From Takakia lepidozioides (taxonomy: Eukaryota; Streptophyta; Takakiopsida; Takakiales; Takakiaceae), in contig CM060731.1 in the NCBI GenBank assembly GCA_030704615.1, forward strand, positions 27,588,001 to 27,652,000: 64,000 nucleotides of DNA, in the 5' to 3' direction. The notes below the pieces were generated by a model. That model did not search any database and was not told the origin of the DNA. It saw nothing but the letters and a program-made list of their open reading frames with translations. Positions 9,311 to 19,050 of the stretch are shown here, piece after piece (position 1 is the stretch's first letter; each line of letters starts with the position of its first letter). The position numbers and the translations under genes were made by a program.

Positions 9311-9860
9311 TTGGCAGCAATGATCGTGTGTTGTCCACCGATGACAAAGAATCTGGAATTTTCCACCTCCTTCCAGTTTTGAGGTTTCGAACTAAAAACC
9401 TCCATAGGCTTCTCGGGGTTTGCGGGAATCAAATAAACTGGATGTTTGGAGTCAAACACCCGGAGCTGGTAAAGATGCGCTTTGACTTCGTCTTTGTGCT
9501 TCACATTTAGGGGCCTGTACACCATATCCCTAGGAGCAAGCTCCATCATGGAAACTTTGACGTCCTGGGTCGCCTCAAACCCAAAAGGAAACATGTCATT
9601 GTAGTCTTGCTCCAGCCTCTCCTGCATCTTCTCACACTTCTCTTTGTCGAATATGTCTGCAGCCTTGGGTTTCTTGTTATTTGTCATGAAAGCGGGATCC
9701 ATCTCCTCCTTTTGTTTCTTCTTTCCCCCTGATGTCCTGACTTCATTCTCATCACCACCGGCGTCAATGGATTTCCGTTTTCCCTTCCTTGGCCGCGCTC
9801 TCGCAGCCTCCTCCTCCCGCGTCTTTGCAATCTCCTTACCCTTTAAGTAAAGCACATCCA
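9311..9860 (-). pseudogene. ParB-like exon of an uncharacterised large protein
   Basis: The minus frame begins with a basic, Lys/Arg/Glu-rich stretch (PRKGKRKSIDAGGDENEV). It continues through IFDKEKCEKMQERLEQDYND, MVYRPLNVKHKDEVKAHLYQ and YLIPANPEKP to ENSRFFVIGGQHTIIAAK, where a GTATAT donor ends the exon. The GGQHT-type motif after a block on positioning and parameters resembles the ParB/DGQHR-type fold, in which a [DG]GQHR core binds nucleotides or DNA. This exon itself is intact; the following exons are broken. Its upstream limit is unclear because the frame runs without a stop into the overlapping gag sequence above about 9,836. Confidence 0.5.
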
Positions 9861-11848
9861 AGAAAATACCCCAAGCTCCAAGCCTCATCATCTTCAGGCA
9901 CATCACTGCCATCTTCATTATCATCACCTTCCTCATCTACTGGAGGTATTATTTTGGCTTTGCTTCTGGTTACTATCATTGTACTTACTACAACACATGG
10001 CCTAACCATGTGAGCTGCCACCACTGGCCCCTCATTCACAGGAGCTCTCATCTCATTCTGGTGTCTGATCCAGAATGGACAGGCTGCCTTGTGATGTCCT
10101 GCCTGATTACAATAGTAACACAGTTCTTCCCCATTAGGTCCTCGCCCTTGGTCTGTTCTGGGATTGTTTCTGTAATCCTGATTCCCTGGCTGGTAATTCT
10201 CCCTTGGATTACCCTGATAGTTGCCTCTGGAATTTTCTTGGTAATTCCCTCTTGGATTACCTCTCCCTTCCATGCCATTGTTATAACCACCAGGCCTACC
10301 ATAGTGGTCCTGATCACTGTTTCTTCTTGGCTGGGGCTGTACTTGATGCACCCTTACTTGCCTAGGTTCTTTTGCTGTTGTCCTTCTGTTGTAGTAACAA
10401 TTCTCAGTATAATGGTTATCCATTTTACAGATAGTACAATGTTTCTCCTTCATGTGGCATTCAGTGGTGGTATGGCCTTCATTCTGACATTTTGCACACC
10501 AAACACCTTTCCTCCAATGTGTTGCAGCCTTTGTGGCATACTTCTTCAAGATTTCTTCTAATCTTTTCTTATAATTATCCTTCTTCAACTTTTTCTTCCT
10601 CTTACTCTTCCTCTTAAGCTCTTGCTCTTCTTCCTCATCTGACTCATCCTCAGAGTCCTCATCATCCCTTTTCTCTCTCCTGAGCATTCCCAATTGCTCA
10701 ATTATGTTCGTTGTTTCAAATGCCTCCTCCACTGTATTATGGGGTAACATATCCACTTTCTTTTGCAACTCTGGTCTTAGTCCACTCACAAACCAAGTCT
10801 TCTGTAAACCTGGTGCTGGTACAGCAGCCAGCTTTTTCATCATCAATTCCATCTTTTCCATATACTCCTCAACAGTTTCATGCTTCTTTTGCTTTAACTG
10901 TTGTAAACTTCCATACACTTCATCCTCAGTTTTACTTGTCCTGAACCTATTTCGGAATGTTGTATTCAAGCCATTCTAGGTTAGGAAATGATTATCAGAG
11001 AATCTTGCATACCATTCACTTGCTTTCTTTATAAGTGAACAAGGAAACAGTCTCATCTTGGCATCATCGCCATTCTCATTGTTCACAATACACATGTGCT
11101 CAAATTGGCTAATGTGTACATCAGGATCCCCTTTTCCTGAATATATTGAAAAATGTGGTTTTGCCCGTGTTGGTTGTAATGCCATCTGTGGCCCTACCCC
11201 CTGCCCACTGACAGGTGTTGGCCCCCTTGCTGGTGCTGGTCCTTGAGGACTTGTTGTAGTTGTGGTGGAACTTCCACCAAGTGCTGGCCCCTGAGCACTC
11301 CCTGCTACTGGCCCCACTATATTCACAGTATTCCCAGTTCCAGTTGCACTACTTCCCACACTCCCTGTCCCCCCAGAGCCAGATCCAGGCTGCCCGCCTG
11401 ATCCCCCTGAGCCGACACCTTCGTTGGTCTGTGATCCAAGTGCTCTACTTGATCCAGGTCCAACGAGTTGGGATGTCCTGATTGTAGTCTCAACCTCAGC
11501 TGTTGGGTCTACTTCTTCATACTCTTCCTCTTCCAATTTCTTCTCTTTGTTTTCATCTTCCAAGTTCTGCCCTTGGGTTTCTTCTTCTTCACTCATGTAA
11601 CTCAATTGCAATGGTGTTGGAGAGTCTGAACTCTCCGTTGGCTCTGCCACATCCTCTCCTCCTTCTTCGTCTTCCATTTCAGAAACTGGAGTTCTTGCTT
11701 TTGGTGTTCCATGCCAACTCTTATCAAAGATTTCTGTCAAATCTTTTATCCAGGGATGTACCTCAGATCTTTCACCTCGTGGTTGATTTTCTTCCTGTAC
11801 CAATTCCCTTAATATTTGTTGCAAAGAAAAAGAAGGAGTGGCATCCAA
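9836..11848 (-). pseudogene. gag: LTR-retrotransposon gag polyprotein with one internal stop
   Basis: A single minus-strand frame of about 670 codons. The N-terminal part (from MDATPSFSLQQILREL) is acidic and Gly/Ser/Thr-rich. It leads into the capsid core KPHFSIYSGKGDPDVHISQF and LIKKASEWYARF, typical of plant Ty3/gypsy gag. A TAG at 10,976-10,978 interrupts the frame where the family usually has Trp, and the frame then continues with NTTFRNRFR, KKHETVEEYMEKMELMMKKL and three CCHC zinc knuckles: CAKCQNEGHTTTEC, CTICKMDNHYTENC and CYYCNQAGHHKAAC. Gag packages element RNA. No protease, RT or integrase follows; at about 9,840 the sequence meets the ParB-like exon. Either a truncated element or a chimeric locus. 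Confidence 0.75.
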
Positions 11849-12020
11849 CTCTAGTTCTTCCGGTATGGGTGATGTACTCTCTGATCTTAATGGTGTGAGA
11901 GGTCCAGATGATTCCCCCTATGTCTATTCCTCTCTCCCAAAGATATGGATAATTAGCTTTCAGATAACTTTCTCTTTTTGCTGAATATCTCTGGAGTCTA
12001 GTTTCTCTTTCATCACTCAT
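11772..12020 (-). CDS. Short ORF overlapping the gag start, unknown
   Basis: An 82-codon minus frame (starting MSDERETRLQRYSAKRESYL) lies directly after the ORF at 12,041-12,709 and overlaps the gag N terminus in another frame. The basic, Arg/Tyr-rich start looks coding, but the end runs into low-complexity Phe codons. It may be the C-terminal part of an upstream element ORF shifted by an indel. No family recognised. Confidence 0.25.
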   Translation of the reverse strand: MSDERETRLQRYSAKRESYLKANYPYLWERGIDIGGIIWTSHTIKIREYITHTGRTRVGCHSFFFFATNIKGIGTGRKSTTR

Positions 12021-12040
12021 GTCCCATGTCTTTCATTTCT

Positions 12041-12709
12041 TTAATGTGGCAATAACCAAAACTCTCTTCTGTAGTATCTCTCGTATATGCCTGGGTTTCT
12101 TTCAAGCTTCAATGCACCCTTGGCTATACTAGAAGTCTCTGTTACCATATAACCATATGGCAAACAAGTCTGAAAAGCTGTTCTTGGTGTGAGTTTGATC
12201 CACATAATATCCTTTGGAATCCAATTCTTTACCAGTACAAGCTCCTCATGTATATGAGTATAAACATTCACCTTCCTTTCCTCCCAGCCTTCAAACTCTA
12301 CTCGCTTAATGGATAGCAATGCTATCACATAAACCAGTGTTGGTAACCAATGTGTTCTTCCTCTACAGGCCACCTGATAAATCTTTATCACTCCTTTCTC
12401 CAGACCCCACTCAGGGTCAACATCATGCACTCTCTTAAGAATGTTTTCTTTACAACCGTCTGGCAATTCCAAGAACCTCTGAAAGAATTGTTTAGACAAT
12501 CTTTCCTTCTCAGTTTCACAGAGAATTTGATTCACATCAAATTCTTTAATTCTCCAACCACGATGATCCCACCAGATGTCTGTCACATCTGGTAGTTCAT
12601 GACCCAGTATCCCAGTACGGTCGCCAAATGTCGAGCGGCTTTTACCACCCATCCCTTCGCTATCCGAGGTAGAAACTCCAAGATAGAAGAGTTGGATATC
12701 TCTAAGCAC
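12041..12709 (-). CDS. Unknown 222-codon ORF upstream of gag
   Basis: Open minus-strand frame, same strand as gag and 5' of it. It has globular-looking composition, with segments such as DVTDIWWDHRGWRIKEFDVN, FFQRFLELPDGCKENILKRV and NWIPKDIMWIKLTPRTAF. No zinc finger, protease or membrane segment is visible. Its length and position between the gag frame and the likely 5' end suggest an accessory ORF of the same retroelement, although a captured host fragment is possible. The start codon at the right edge is only the first in-frame candidate. Confidence 0.35.
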   Translation of the reverse strand: MLRDIQLFYLGVSTSDSEGMGGKSRSTFGDRTGILGHELPDVTDIWWDHRGWRIKEFDVNQILCETEKERLSKQFFQRFLELPDGCKENILKRVHDVDPEWGLEKGVIKIYQVACRGRTHWLPTLVYVIALLSIKRVEFEGWEERKVNVYTHIHEELVLVKNWIPKDIMWIKLTPRTAFQTCLPYGYMVTETSSIAKGALKLERNPGIYERYYRREFWLLPH

Positions 12710-13252
12710 TCAGCCTGCTTAGAACAATCAGTCATGACCTGCAGCTAGTGAATCATGGTTGTGCTTCCTATTTGTATTCATTCATGCCTTCATGTTATCA
12801 ATTTACCTTACCGTGTATACTGAAGCATCAGATTGCTTCAGTATCTACTAAGTTCCAATTAATCATGCATTCATTCCACAACTTCTTTCGTGTCTCTCTA
12901 CATAATATGTTTGTATCGATTTAGTATCGGATTAAGATTAATCATGTATCATGCCTATGCCATGATGTCTCTATTCTACCCTACTGTATAATTTTACAGC
13001 TTGCATGAACTAAGCCTCATTCAAGTCATCATCTCCTCTTCACTGTTTCCGCTCTCCATTACGTCTCTTCCTCTCCTGAACAAGTCGCCCTCCTCAAGAA
13101 GTGATCCCCTTCCTGTTGCCGCTCTGTCTAATCTACCCGCAAGCTATTCTAACCACCTAACTAACTAACCGTCACCCCTGAAGTAACACGTTCCCTCTGC
13201 AGATGTCGTTCCCACACAGTCGTTCCCTATCAATGATAATTGTTCCCCATGT
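12710..13252. other. No gene; possible 5' non-coding part of the gag element
   Basis: No long frame and no domain. If the gag element had a 5' LTR it should lie here or further right. I see no primer-binding site like the Met-tRNA type found at 42.3 kb and no matching direct repeat. Confidence 0.3.
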
Positions 13253-13500
13253 ACTGTGACAGGTTGTGTCAAGCTGTGCTGAGCTGTGACTGGCTGTGTA
13301 AAGCTGTGTCGGGCTGTGACTGGCTGTGCGAAGCTGTGTCAGGCTGTGACTGACTGTGCGAAGCTGTGTCGGGCTGTGTAAAGCTGTGTCGGGCTGTGAT
13401 TGGCTGTGCGAAGCTGTGTCAGGCTGTGTGAAGTTGTGTCGGGCTCTGACTAGCTGTGCGAAGCTGTGTCGGGCTATGATAGACTGTGACGGGCTATGTA
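13253..13500 (+). repeat. Minisatellite with 10-bp period (GCTGTGNNNG)
   Basis: About 25 head-to-tail copies of a decamer reading GCTGTG followed by four variable bases (TCGG, ACTG, CGAA, TCAG, TAAA). Register is kept throughout, so variation is by substitution, not length change. Higher-order 30-base groupings are visible. The array ends abruptly in ACCCCCC. Confidence 0.9.
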
Positions 13501-13926
13501 ACCCCCCTAAAGCCTACTCCTGCCACTCCTAAGGCTCCTGTTGGTCTCAGTCTGCGCAAAAATTAAGGGTACCCCACAGAACCCGTAAAAGCGTCTAAGT
13601 CCCAAATAGCCCTCTAACACCCCCCAAACGTAGTAGTGAAACTTCACGATTGTTGCATGGCCGCAGCCTATCTGATCCTATATGCTTCGTACCCTATCTC
13701 TAATCCCTCACAATATCTTGCCTCATCCAAGTAGCTCTACGCCAAACTTAAAACACAGAAACTAGAAGAGAGTCACATATCCACCCGCACCACTTATCAG
13801 CCCAGCCCAGCCCAATTTACCGTCGCTCCGAAAGACGACAGCTTCCGTGGAGTATCAAACTTGGTGGTGCTTCTCCATATCTTCGACCCTGCCACTGACT
13901 CTCCGATTGCGGGAGACATCTCCTTC
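13501..13926. other. No gene recognised
   Basis: Spacer between the minisatellite and the PPR pseudogene. Only short frames, no recognised repeats. Confidence 0.4.
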
Positions 13927-14433
13927 TTAAAATGTTTCCACTTTTCCTAGTTTTGGCACCATAATGAATAAAAACCATCGAAAAATAAATATGAGTCTAA
14001 ATATGCATCTACAACATACCCCACCTCCTTCATCTGCCCAGACAAATCTTCTCGGGTCTGCATGGATTTCCTTAATTCTGGGATGCAACTTATCATCTAC
14101 AACAAAGGTGTGCACCCTGTTGCCAACCTCAATGCAGAAGCGACCTGACTCCTTTCTAACCCCTCCGACCTTCATCATTTTTCTCACCTTTGTAGTATCA
14201 TCCCACCTGCCAGCTGCAGCATAGATGTTTGATAGCAACACATAAGTCGCGACATCCTGTTCATCCCATTTGAGGATAGATGTTGCCGCACATTCAGCCA
14301 TCTCCACATTGCCATGGATTCTGCAGGCACCAAGCAAGGCCTTCCACACCACAACATCTGGATTGATTGGCATTTTATTAATCAGGTCCATTGCCTCATC
14401 CAGTTGTCCTGCACGTCCAAGAAGGTCCACCAT
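13927..14433 (-). pseudogene. PPR protein C terminus: E/E+ motifs and truncated DYW domain
   Basis: Minus-strand frame MVDLLGRAGQLDEAMDLINK, then VVWKALLGACRIHGNVEMAE, YVLLSNIYAAAGRWDDTTKV and RVHTFVVDDKLHPRIKEIHA. These are the E and E+ motifs and the start of the DYW domain of plant PLS-class PPR proteins, which specify C-to-U RNA editing sites in organelles. After about the first 20 residues of DYW the frame changes. The correct continuation (QMKEVGYV) is in another frame and then stops. The HxE and CxxC zinc ligands of the DYW deaminase are therefore absent. This is the 3' end of the PPR pseudogene that extends to about 16.7 kb. Confidence 0.8.
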
Positions 14434-14778
14434 GCAGCCAAAGTGCTTTATTGTCGGAGTAACACCATGATCTTGACACAGGGAATCAAAGTAGCATCTT
14501 CATTCATTCAGTAGGCGAGTGTGGCTGCATGTAGAGAGAACACATATAAAGGTGATATTGTCCGGCTTCAAGCCGTTCTTTTACATTCCTTCAAATAGTT
14601 GCAGGACCTCCATATAACAACCATATTGTGGGCATATCCTGTGATCATCGCATTCCACGACACCACATTTTGTTCAGTCACATTGTCAAATACTCCATTT
14701 GCATCCTCAATGAACCCCTTCCCCCATCATTTGCTCATAGGTCTCCAAGTCCTCCATCCCACGCCCCTGTTGTGCCTA
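14434..14778 (-). pseudogene. PPR pseudogene, heavily eroded segment between the E motif and repeat array
   Basis: Fragments of PPR units persist on the minus strand (Met-tripeptide and Gly-Tyr-Ala type motifs are recognisable around 14,600-14,770), but no frame stays open. This links the E/DYW end to the repeat array. Confidence 0.5.
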
Positions 14779-16500
14779 TCATGCAAGCATGGCGTTCCAT
14801 GACACCACATCTCGTTCAGCCATATTGTTGAACACTCCCTCCGCATCCTCAATGTTCCCACATTTGGCATACATGTCCATGAGGGTATTGTCGAGAATCA
14901 CATTTGGTACAATTCCAGCTTTGGCGATGCAACCATGCACCTCTTTGCCCTTTTCCAGGGCTACCAGGCTTGCACACGCATTGCAAATGCAAACAAATGT
15001 TATGCGGCACATCAATTGCTCATAGGTCTCCAAAGTCTCCATCCCACGCCCCTGCTGTGCATATCCTACAATCATCGCACTCCACGACACAACATTTCGT
15101 TCAGCCATACTGTCGAACACTCCCTTTGCATCCTCGATGCACTCACATTTGACATACATGTCCAGCAAGGCAGTGTTCAGGATGCCATCAGGTACAAATC
15201 CATCTTTGACGATGTCACCATGGACCTCTTTGCACCTTTCCAGGGTTTCCAGGCTTGCACACGCATTGCAAATGCAAACAAACATTATGCGGCACATCAA
15301 TTGCTCATAGGTCTCCAAAGCCTCCATCCCGCCCCTTGCTATGCATATCCTGCAATCATCGCACTCCATGACACCACATCTCGTTCAGCCATAATGTCGA
15401 ACACTCCCTTTGCATCCTCAATGCACTCACATTTGACATACATGTAAGCAGGGCAGTGTTCAGGATGACATCTGGTACAAATCCAGCTTTGACGATGTCA
15501 CCATGGACCTCTTTGCACCTTTCCAGGGTTGCCAGGCTTGCACACGCATTGCAAATGCAAACAAACATTATGCGGTCAGGTTTCACCCCTTCCCCCATCA
15601 TTTGCTCATAGGTCTTCGAAGCCTCCATCCCGCGCCCTTGCTGTGCATATCCTGCAATCATCGCCCTCCACAACACCACATCTCGTTCAGCCATACTGTC
15701 AAAAACTCCCTTTGCATCCTCGATGCACTCACATTTGACATACATGTCCAGCAGGGCAGTGTTCAGAATGACATCGGGTACAATTCCAGATGTGACGATG
15801 TCACCATGACCACTTTGCACCAAGTTTCCAGAGCTGCCAGGCTTGCACACGCATTGCAAATGCAAACAAACGTTATGTGGTCGGGCTTCACCCCTTCCCC
15901 CATCATTTGCTCATAGGTCTCTGAAGCCTCCATCCCGCGCCCTTGCTGTGCATATCCTGCAATCATCGCCCTCCACGACACCACATCTCATCTAGCCATA
16001 CTGTCGAAAACTCCGTTCATACATGTCCATGAGGGTATTGTACAGAATGACACTTGGTACAATTGTAGCACTGACAATGTCGCCATGGACCTCTTCGCCC
16101 TTTTCCAGAGCTGCCAGGCTTGCACACGCATCACAAATGCACACAAATGTGATGTGGTCGGGCTTCACCCCTTCCCCCATCATTTGATCATAGGTCTCCA
16201 AGCCTTCATACCACGTCCTTGCTGTGCATACCCTGCAAGCATCGTCTTCCATGACACCACATCTCATTCAGCCATAGTGTTGAAAACTCCCTTCGCATCG
16301 TTAATGCACCCACATTTGGCATACATGTCCACCAGGGCAGTGTTCAGAATGACATCTGGTACATTTCCAGCTTTGACGATGTCACCATGGACTTCTTTCC
16401 CTTTTTCCAGAGCTCCCAGGCTTGCATACGCATTGCAAACACAAACAAATGTGATGTGGTTGGGCTTCACCCCTTCGCGCAGCTGCTCCCGCACTTAACA
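14779..16500 (-). pseudogene. PPR PLS-triplet array, tandemly amplified and frameshifted
   Basis: Six successive copies of one PLS triplet on the minus strand, each reading approximately VDMYAKC.CIEDAKGVF, MAERDVVSW.AMIAGYAQQG, RGMEASETYEQMMGEGVKPD and ITFVCICNACASLAALEKGK. A marker segment on the plus strand (CGTTCAGCCAT) recurs at 14,813, 15,098, 15,382, 15,684, 15,989 (variant) and 16,265 (variant), so the period is 276-305 bases. The full unit is about 303 bp (101 codons). Two units are shorter by 18 bp because GEGVKPD-type residues were lost in frame. Copies are very similar in DNA, but frame changes and stops break the array into five separate frames. PPR repeats bind RNA one base per motif. 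Pseudogene. Confidence 0.85.
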
Positions 16501-16702
16501 TACATGTTGACAAGGGTGTTGAGTAGAAAAAACATTTGTTGTGAATCCACTTTGGATAATGTGAGTGTGCACCTGTTGTCCAACTTCCAGACTTCCATCT
16601 TGATGCACTTAAGCAAGAGACGGACATACACATCTGAATCTGCTGAAATGCCGCCTTGGGTTTAAAGTCTGTAGAGCCTCTGTCAGTCAGTCTGCCACAC
16701 AA
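16501..16702 (-). pseudogene. PPR pseudogene N-terminal repeats
   Basis: In one minus frame LTEALQTLNPRR is followed, after a stop and frame changes, by DGSLEVGQQVHTHIIQSGFT and then TLVNMYVKCG-like fragments. This is the usual first unit of such PPR proteins. At least two indels and a TAA disrupt it. Confidence 0.6.
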
Positions 16703-17031
16703 AGCATCTTCACATGCCCATAAGTGCCAGAAGAGGCATTGTGGACTCCCTCTCTTGTTCCCCTTTCAGAAGCTGTGGTCATGGTTGAGGTGCCTGATTT
16801 TGTCAACTGTGTCGCTGCAGCTGCTGCCTTTAGTTGACCGCATGCAGGTTTCTTGTAGCTATTGATCCACAAGGAATCAACGTAATCTTGTGCTTGAAAT
16901 CTGGCCGTCTTGGATGAATCTGACCCACACTCTATCCCTTCTCCTTCAGCTATCCATGCCTCTGCACAAATCATGCATTCATCCTTCAATTCCCAGTAGA
17001 GAGAGAGACAGAGGGAGAGAGGGGGCAACAA
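16703..17031 (-). pseudogene. Possible N-terminal extension of the PPR pseudogene
   Basis: A 114-codon minus frame runs into the PPR start region. It has Ala/Thr-rich composition without a clear organelle transit peptide. It may be the leader of the PPR gene or unrelated. No domain seen. Confidence 0.25.
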
Positions 17032-17662
17032 AAAAAAACCTTGCAGTAAACATCAGGAAGAACACCAAATCATGGTACTAACAAATGCATCTCAAGGCCG
17101 AGTCTAATGAGAGGGCAAAACAGGCTGAAATAGGTTGAAGAAAAAGGTGCCCTCACCAGACTGTCCTTGACCTTGTGTCATGACCCATGGAGGATTTGAC
17201 CGACCATCAACCCAAAAGGACCTCTTGTGTGTGTTGTTTGTGTGTAGTCAGGTAATGTCGGATTGATCTGTGAGAACTCTTCCAAGAACCTTGCAAACAT
17301 CAGGAAGAATCATGGTACTGACGGGAGCCAAGAGCCCACCTTTGCAGGATGGACAAACTTCTTCAGATCGTACATTAAGAAAAAGCCACACCCTTCCCCC
17401 ATCATTTGCTTGATCCTTCATCTGTCAAGACAATCTCTTCAGCAAGTCTTTAGCTCAGCATGGATTTCCTCAATTCGTTGAGAGCTTGCAGCTTGCAAGG
17501 TGAACGATGGCGGAAAACGCAGATCAAGAAGATCCGGGCATTTCGGGCAGTTTCCAGCAATTTCTATTGGCTTATTTTGGGCGGGCAGCCCAAGCAGATT
17601 TAAAGAATTTGACGACGAAACGTGGCGACGATGACGTGGAGAAGATGACGTGGCGACAAAAA
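17032..17662. other. No gene recognised
   Basis: Short frames only. A segment near 17,393-17,420 (CCTTCCCCCATCATTTGCT) repeats the PPR repeat sequence, so PPR-derived fragments extend into this spacer. Confidence 0.4.
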
Positions 17663-17705
17663 CGTGGCACTATGGCACCCTATTCCTGCTCTACGCTAAA
17701 CTAGC
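17663..17705 (+). repeat. Dispersed 43-bp repeat, copy A
   Basis: A segment around GCACCCTATTCCTGCTCTAC is nearly identical to 25,052-25,092, 7.4 kb away in the same orientation. It may be the edge of a longer dispersed element. Confidence 0.75.
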
Positions 17706-18949
17706 TTCCGACCTTCGGTCGTCGCTGGAATTTAATAGTGAAACCGAGGTAAGAGGGGGTGTGGGGAGGATTTGACAAGGGGCCCCCCGGAGGAGCTCAG
17801 GTTGTTAGAATCCGGTGAAAGTACTGTCAAAACACAAGCCTCCATTAAGTTCTTACATTAATGTAGTAATAGAAGTAATAACATTTAGAATGTAAGAACG
17901 TTCATACTCCCTCACTAAACGTCCCTCGCTAAACTTTCTTGCTATGTGTTGATTTTAAAGACTAATATAAAGTGTATTTTTAAGAGATCTGTTGTATTTT
18001 TATTGGCTCCTCCCTATAAGAGAAAGACCAGGCATTGGTGCCAAAAATGAGTAAGATCATGATATACCTCCACTAGATAATACCTACATGAAGCATATAA
18101 TCCTCCCCCACTTGAATGTTAACTTGAATGTACCTTGATTGGATAAGACCCATAAATTTTGGTTTAGAAGCATATAATCGACACGACATCACCTGTAAAC
18201 GTGACAAAATATTAGTGGATGTAGAGTGTAGGGTACTGCTACATGGGATATACGAGTCATGGTCACTTTTGGATGGACCTATTTTTCTTCAGTTTAGCCA
18301 AGTCCTAAGTCTGCGCAAGAAGATCGCGACTTGATGAGAATACCTCGGACAGTGAACAATAGGCTCAAGGTTAGGCTATGGAGTTGAAGACGACTTATAC
18401 TCTAGCTGGTGGTTTGTCCATCAGTATGCATAGAGAAACGTAATGATTTGATGTAACGACGAGGGAACTGGTATGGCTTCCATGCTGCTTGCGTTTAAGT
18501 CTTTATTGCCTCATTGCACCACAGAGTTTGTTTTGTTATGTCAAATTAGGATCTCGAGTCTGAAGCCATGCATATAGGGAGTTTTTGGGCAATGCCACAC
18601 TATACAGCTTTGCTTTTGGGTTGTGTACATCTCTGAACATTGTCACAACAGGTTCTAGGCAGCCTATGCTCGGATGTACAAAGGCAACATTCATGCAATT
18701 GCAACTGTAGCATAGCTGTGTCGACTTGGCATTACAGGGCTTGAATACGTCGACAAAATGGAGTTAGAAGGCTCTGATTAACCCGAGGATTTACCAGGAC
18801 GTCAAGAGGGCCTTACCTAAATTACCCACAAAATTTGAGAATTTTCGGTTAAGGTTTGTAGCAGCACCGAATTACGAGGCAAAGAGCACTCACGGTGACC
18901 TATTTTAAAAAGGTTTATTCAAGGAAAATTGGAGGATGAGCGGAGAACT
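17706..18949. other. No gene recognised
   Basis: No domain-bearing frame. A short piece at about 18,333-18,365 resembles the LINE 3' fragment array at 56.9-58.6 kb, so some of this is eroded LINE sequence. Confidence 0.4.
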
Positions 18950-19050
18950 TCATCCATCCAGCGATTCTATTGGATGAAATTCATCTACTGGATGAAATCC
19001 GTTCTAGTGGATGAAAAATCTATCTATTGGATAAAATCCATCCAGGGCTC
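18950..19050 (+). repeat. Degenerate GGATGAAATCC tandem repeat
   Basis: At least five imperfect copies of a roughly 17-25 base unit centred on TGGATGAAATYC. Some copies carry ATTGGATAAAATCC variants. Confidence 0.6.

Noticed and set aside
800-9936. Endogenous giant-virus insertion (ParB-like, FCP1-like and possible methyltransferase genes together)
   Set aside because: The region has spliceosomal-type introns, tandem exon duplications and no viral core gene such as capsid or packaging ATPase. A decayed plant gene family explains it better.
14779-16500. Regularly spaced repeats as a CRISPR-like or satellite array
   Set aside because: The 303-bp unit encodes PPR PLS motifs in one strand; repeats and intervals are one coding unit.
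17507-17704. 65-codon plus frame starting MAENADQEDPG
   Set aside because: Its end lies in the dispersed 43-bp repeat also found at 25 kb, and no domain or upstream exon supports it.
18066-18092. ACCTCCACTAGATAATACCT as another palindrome copy
   Set aside because: Only the left half matches; the right half is unrelated, so it may be chance.
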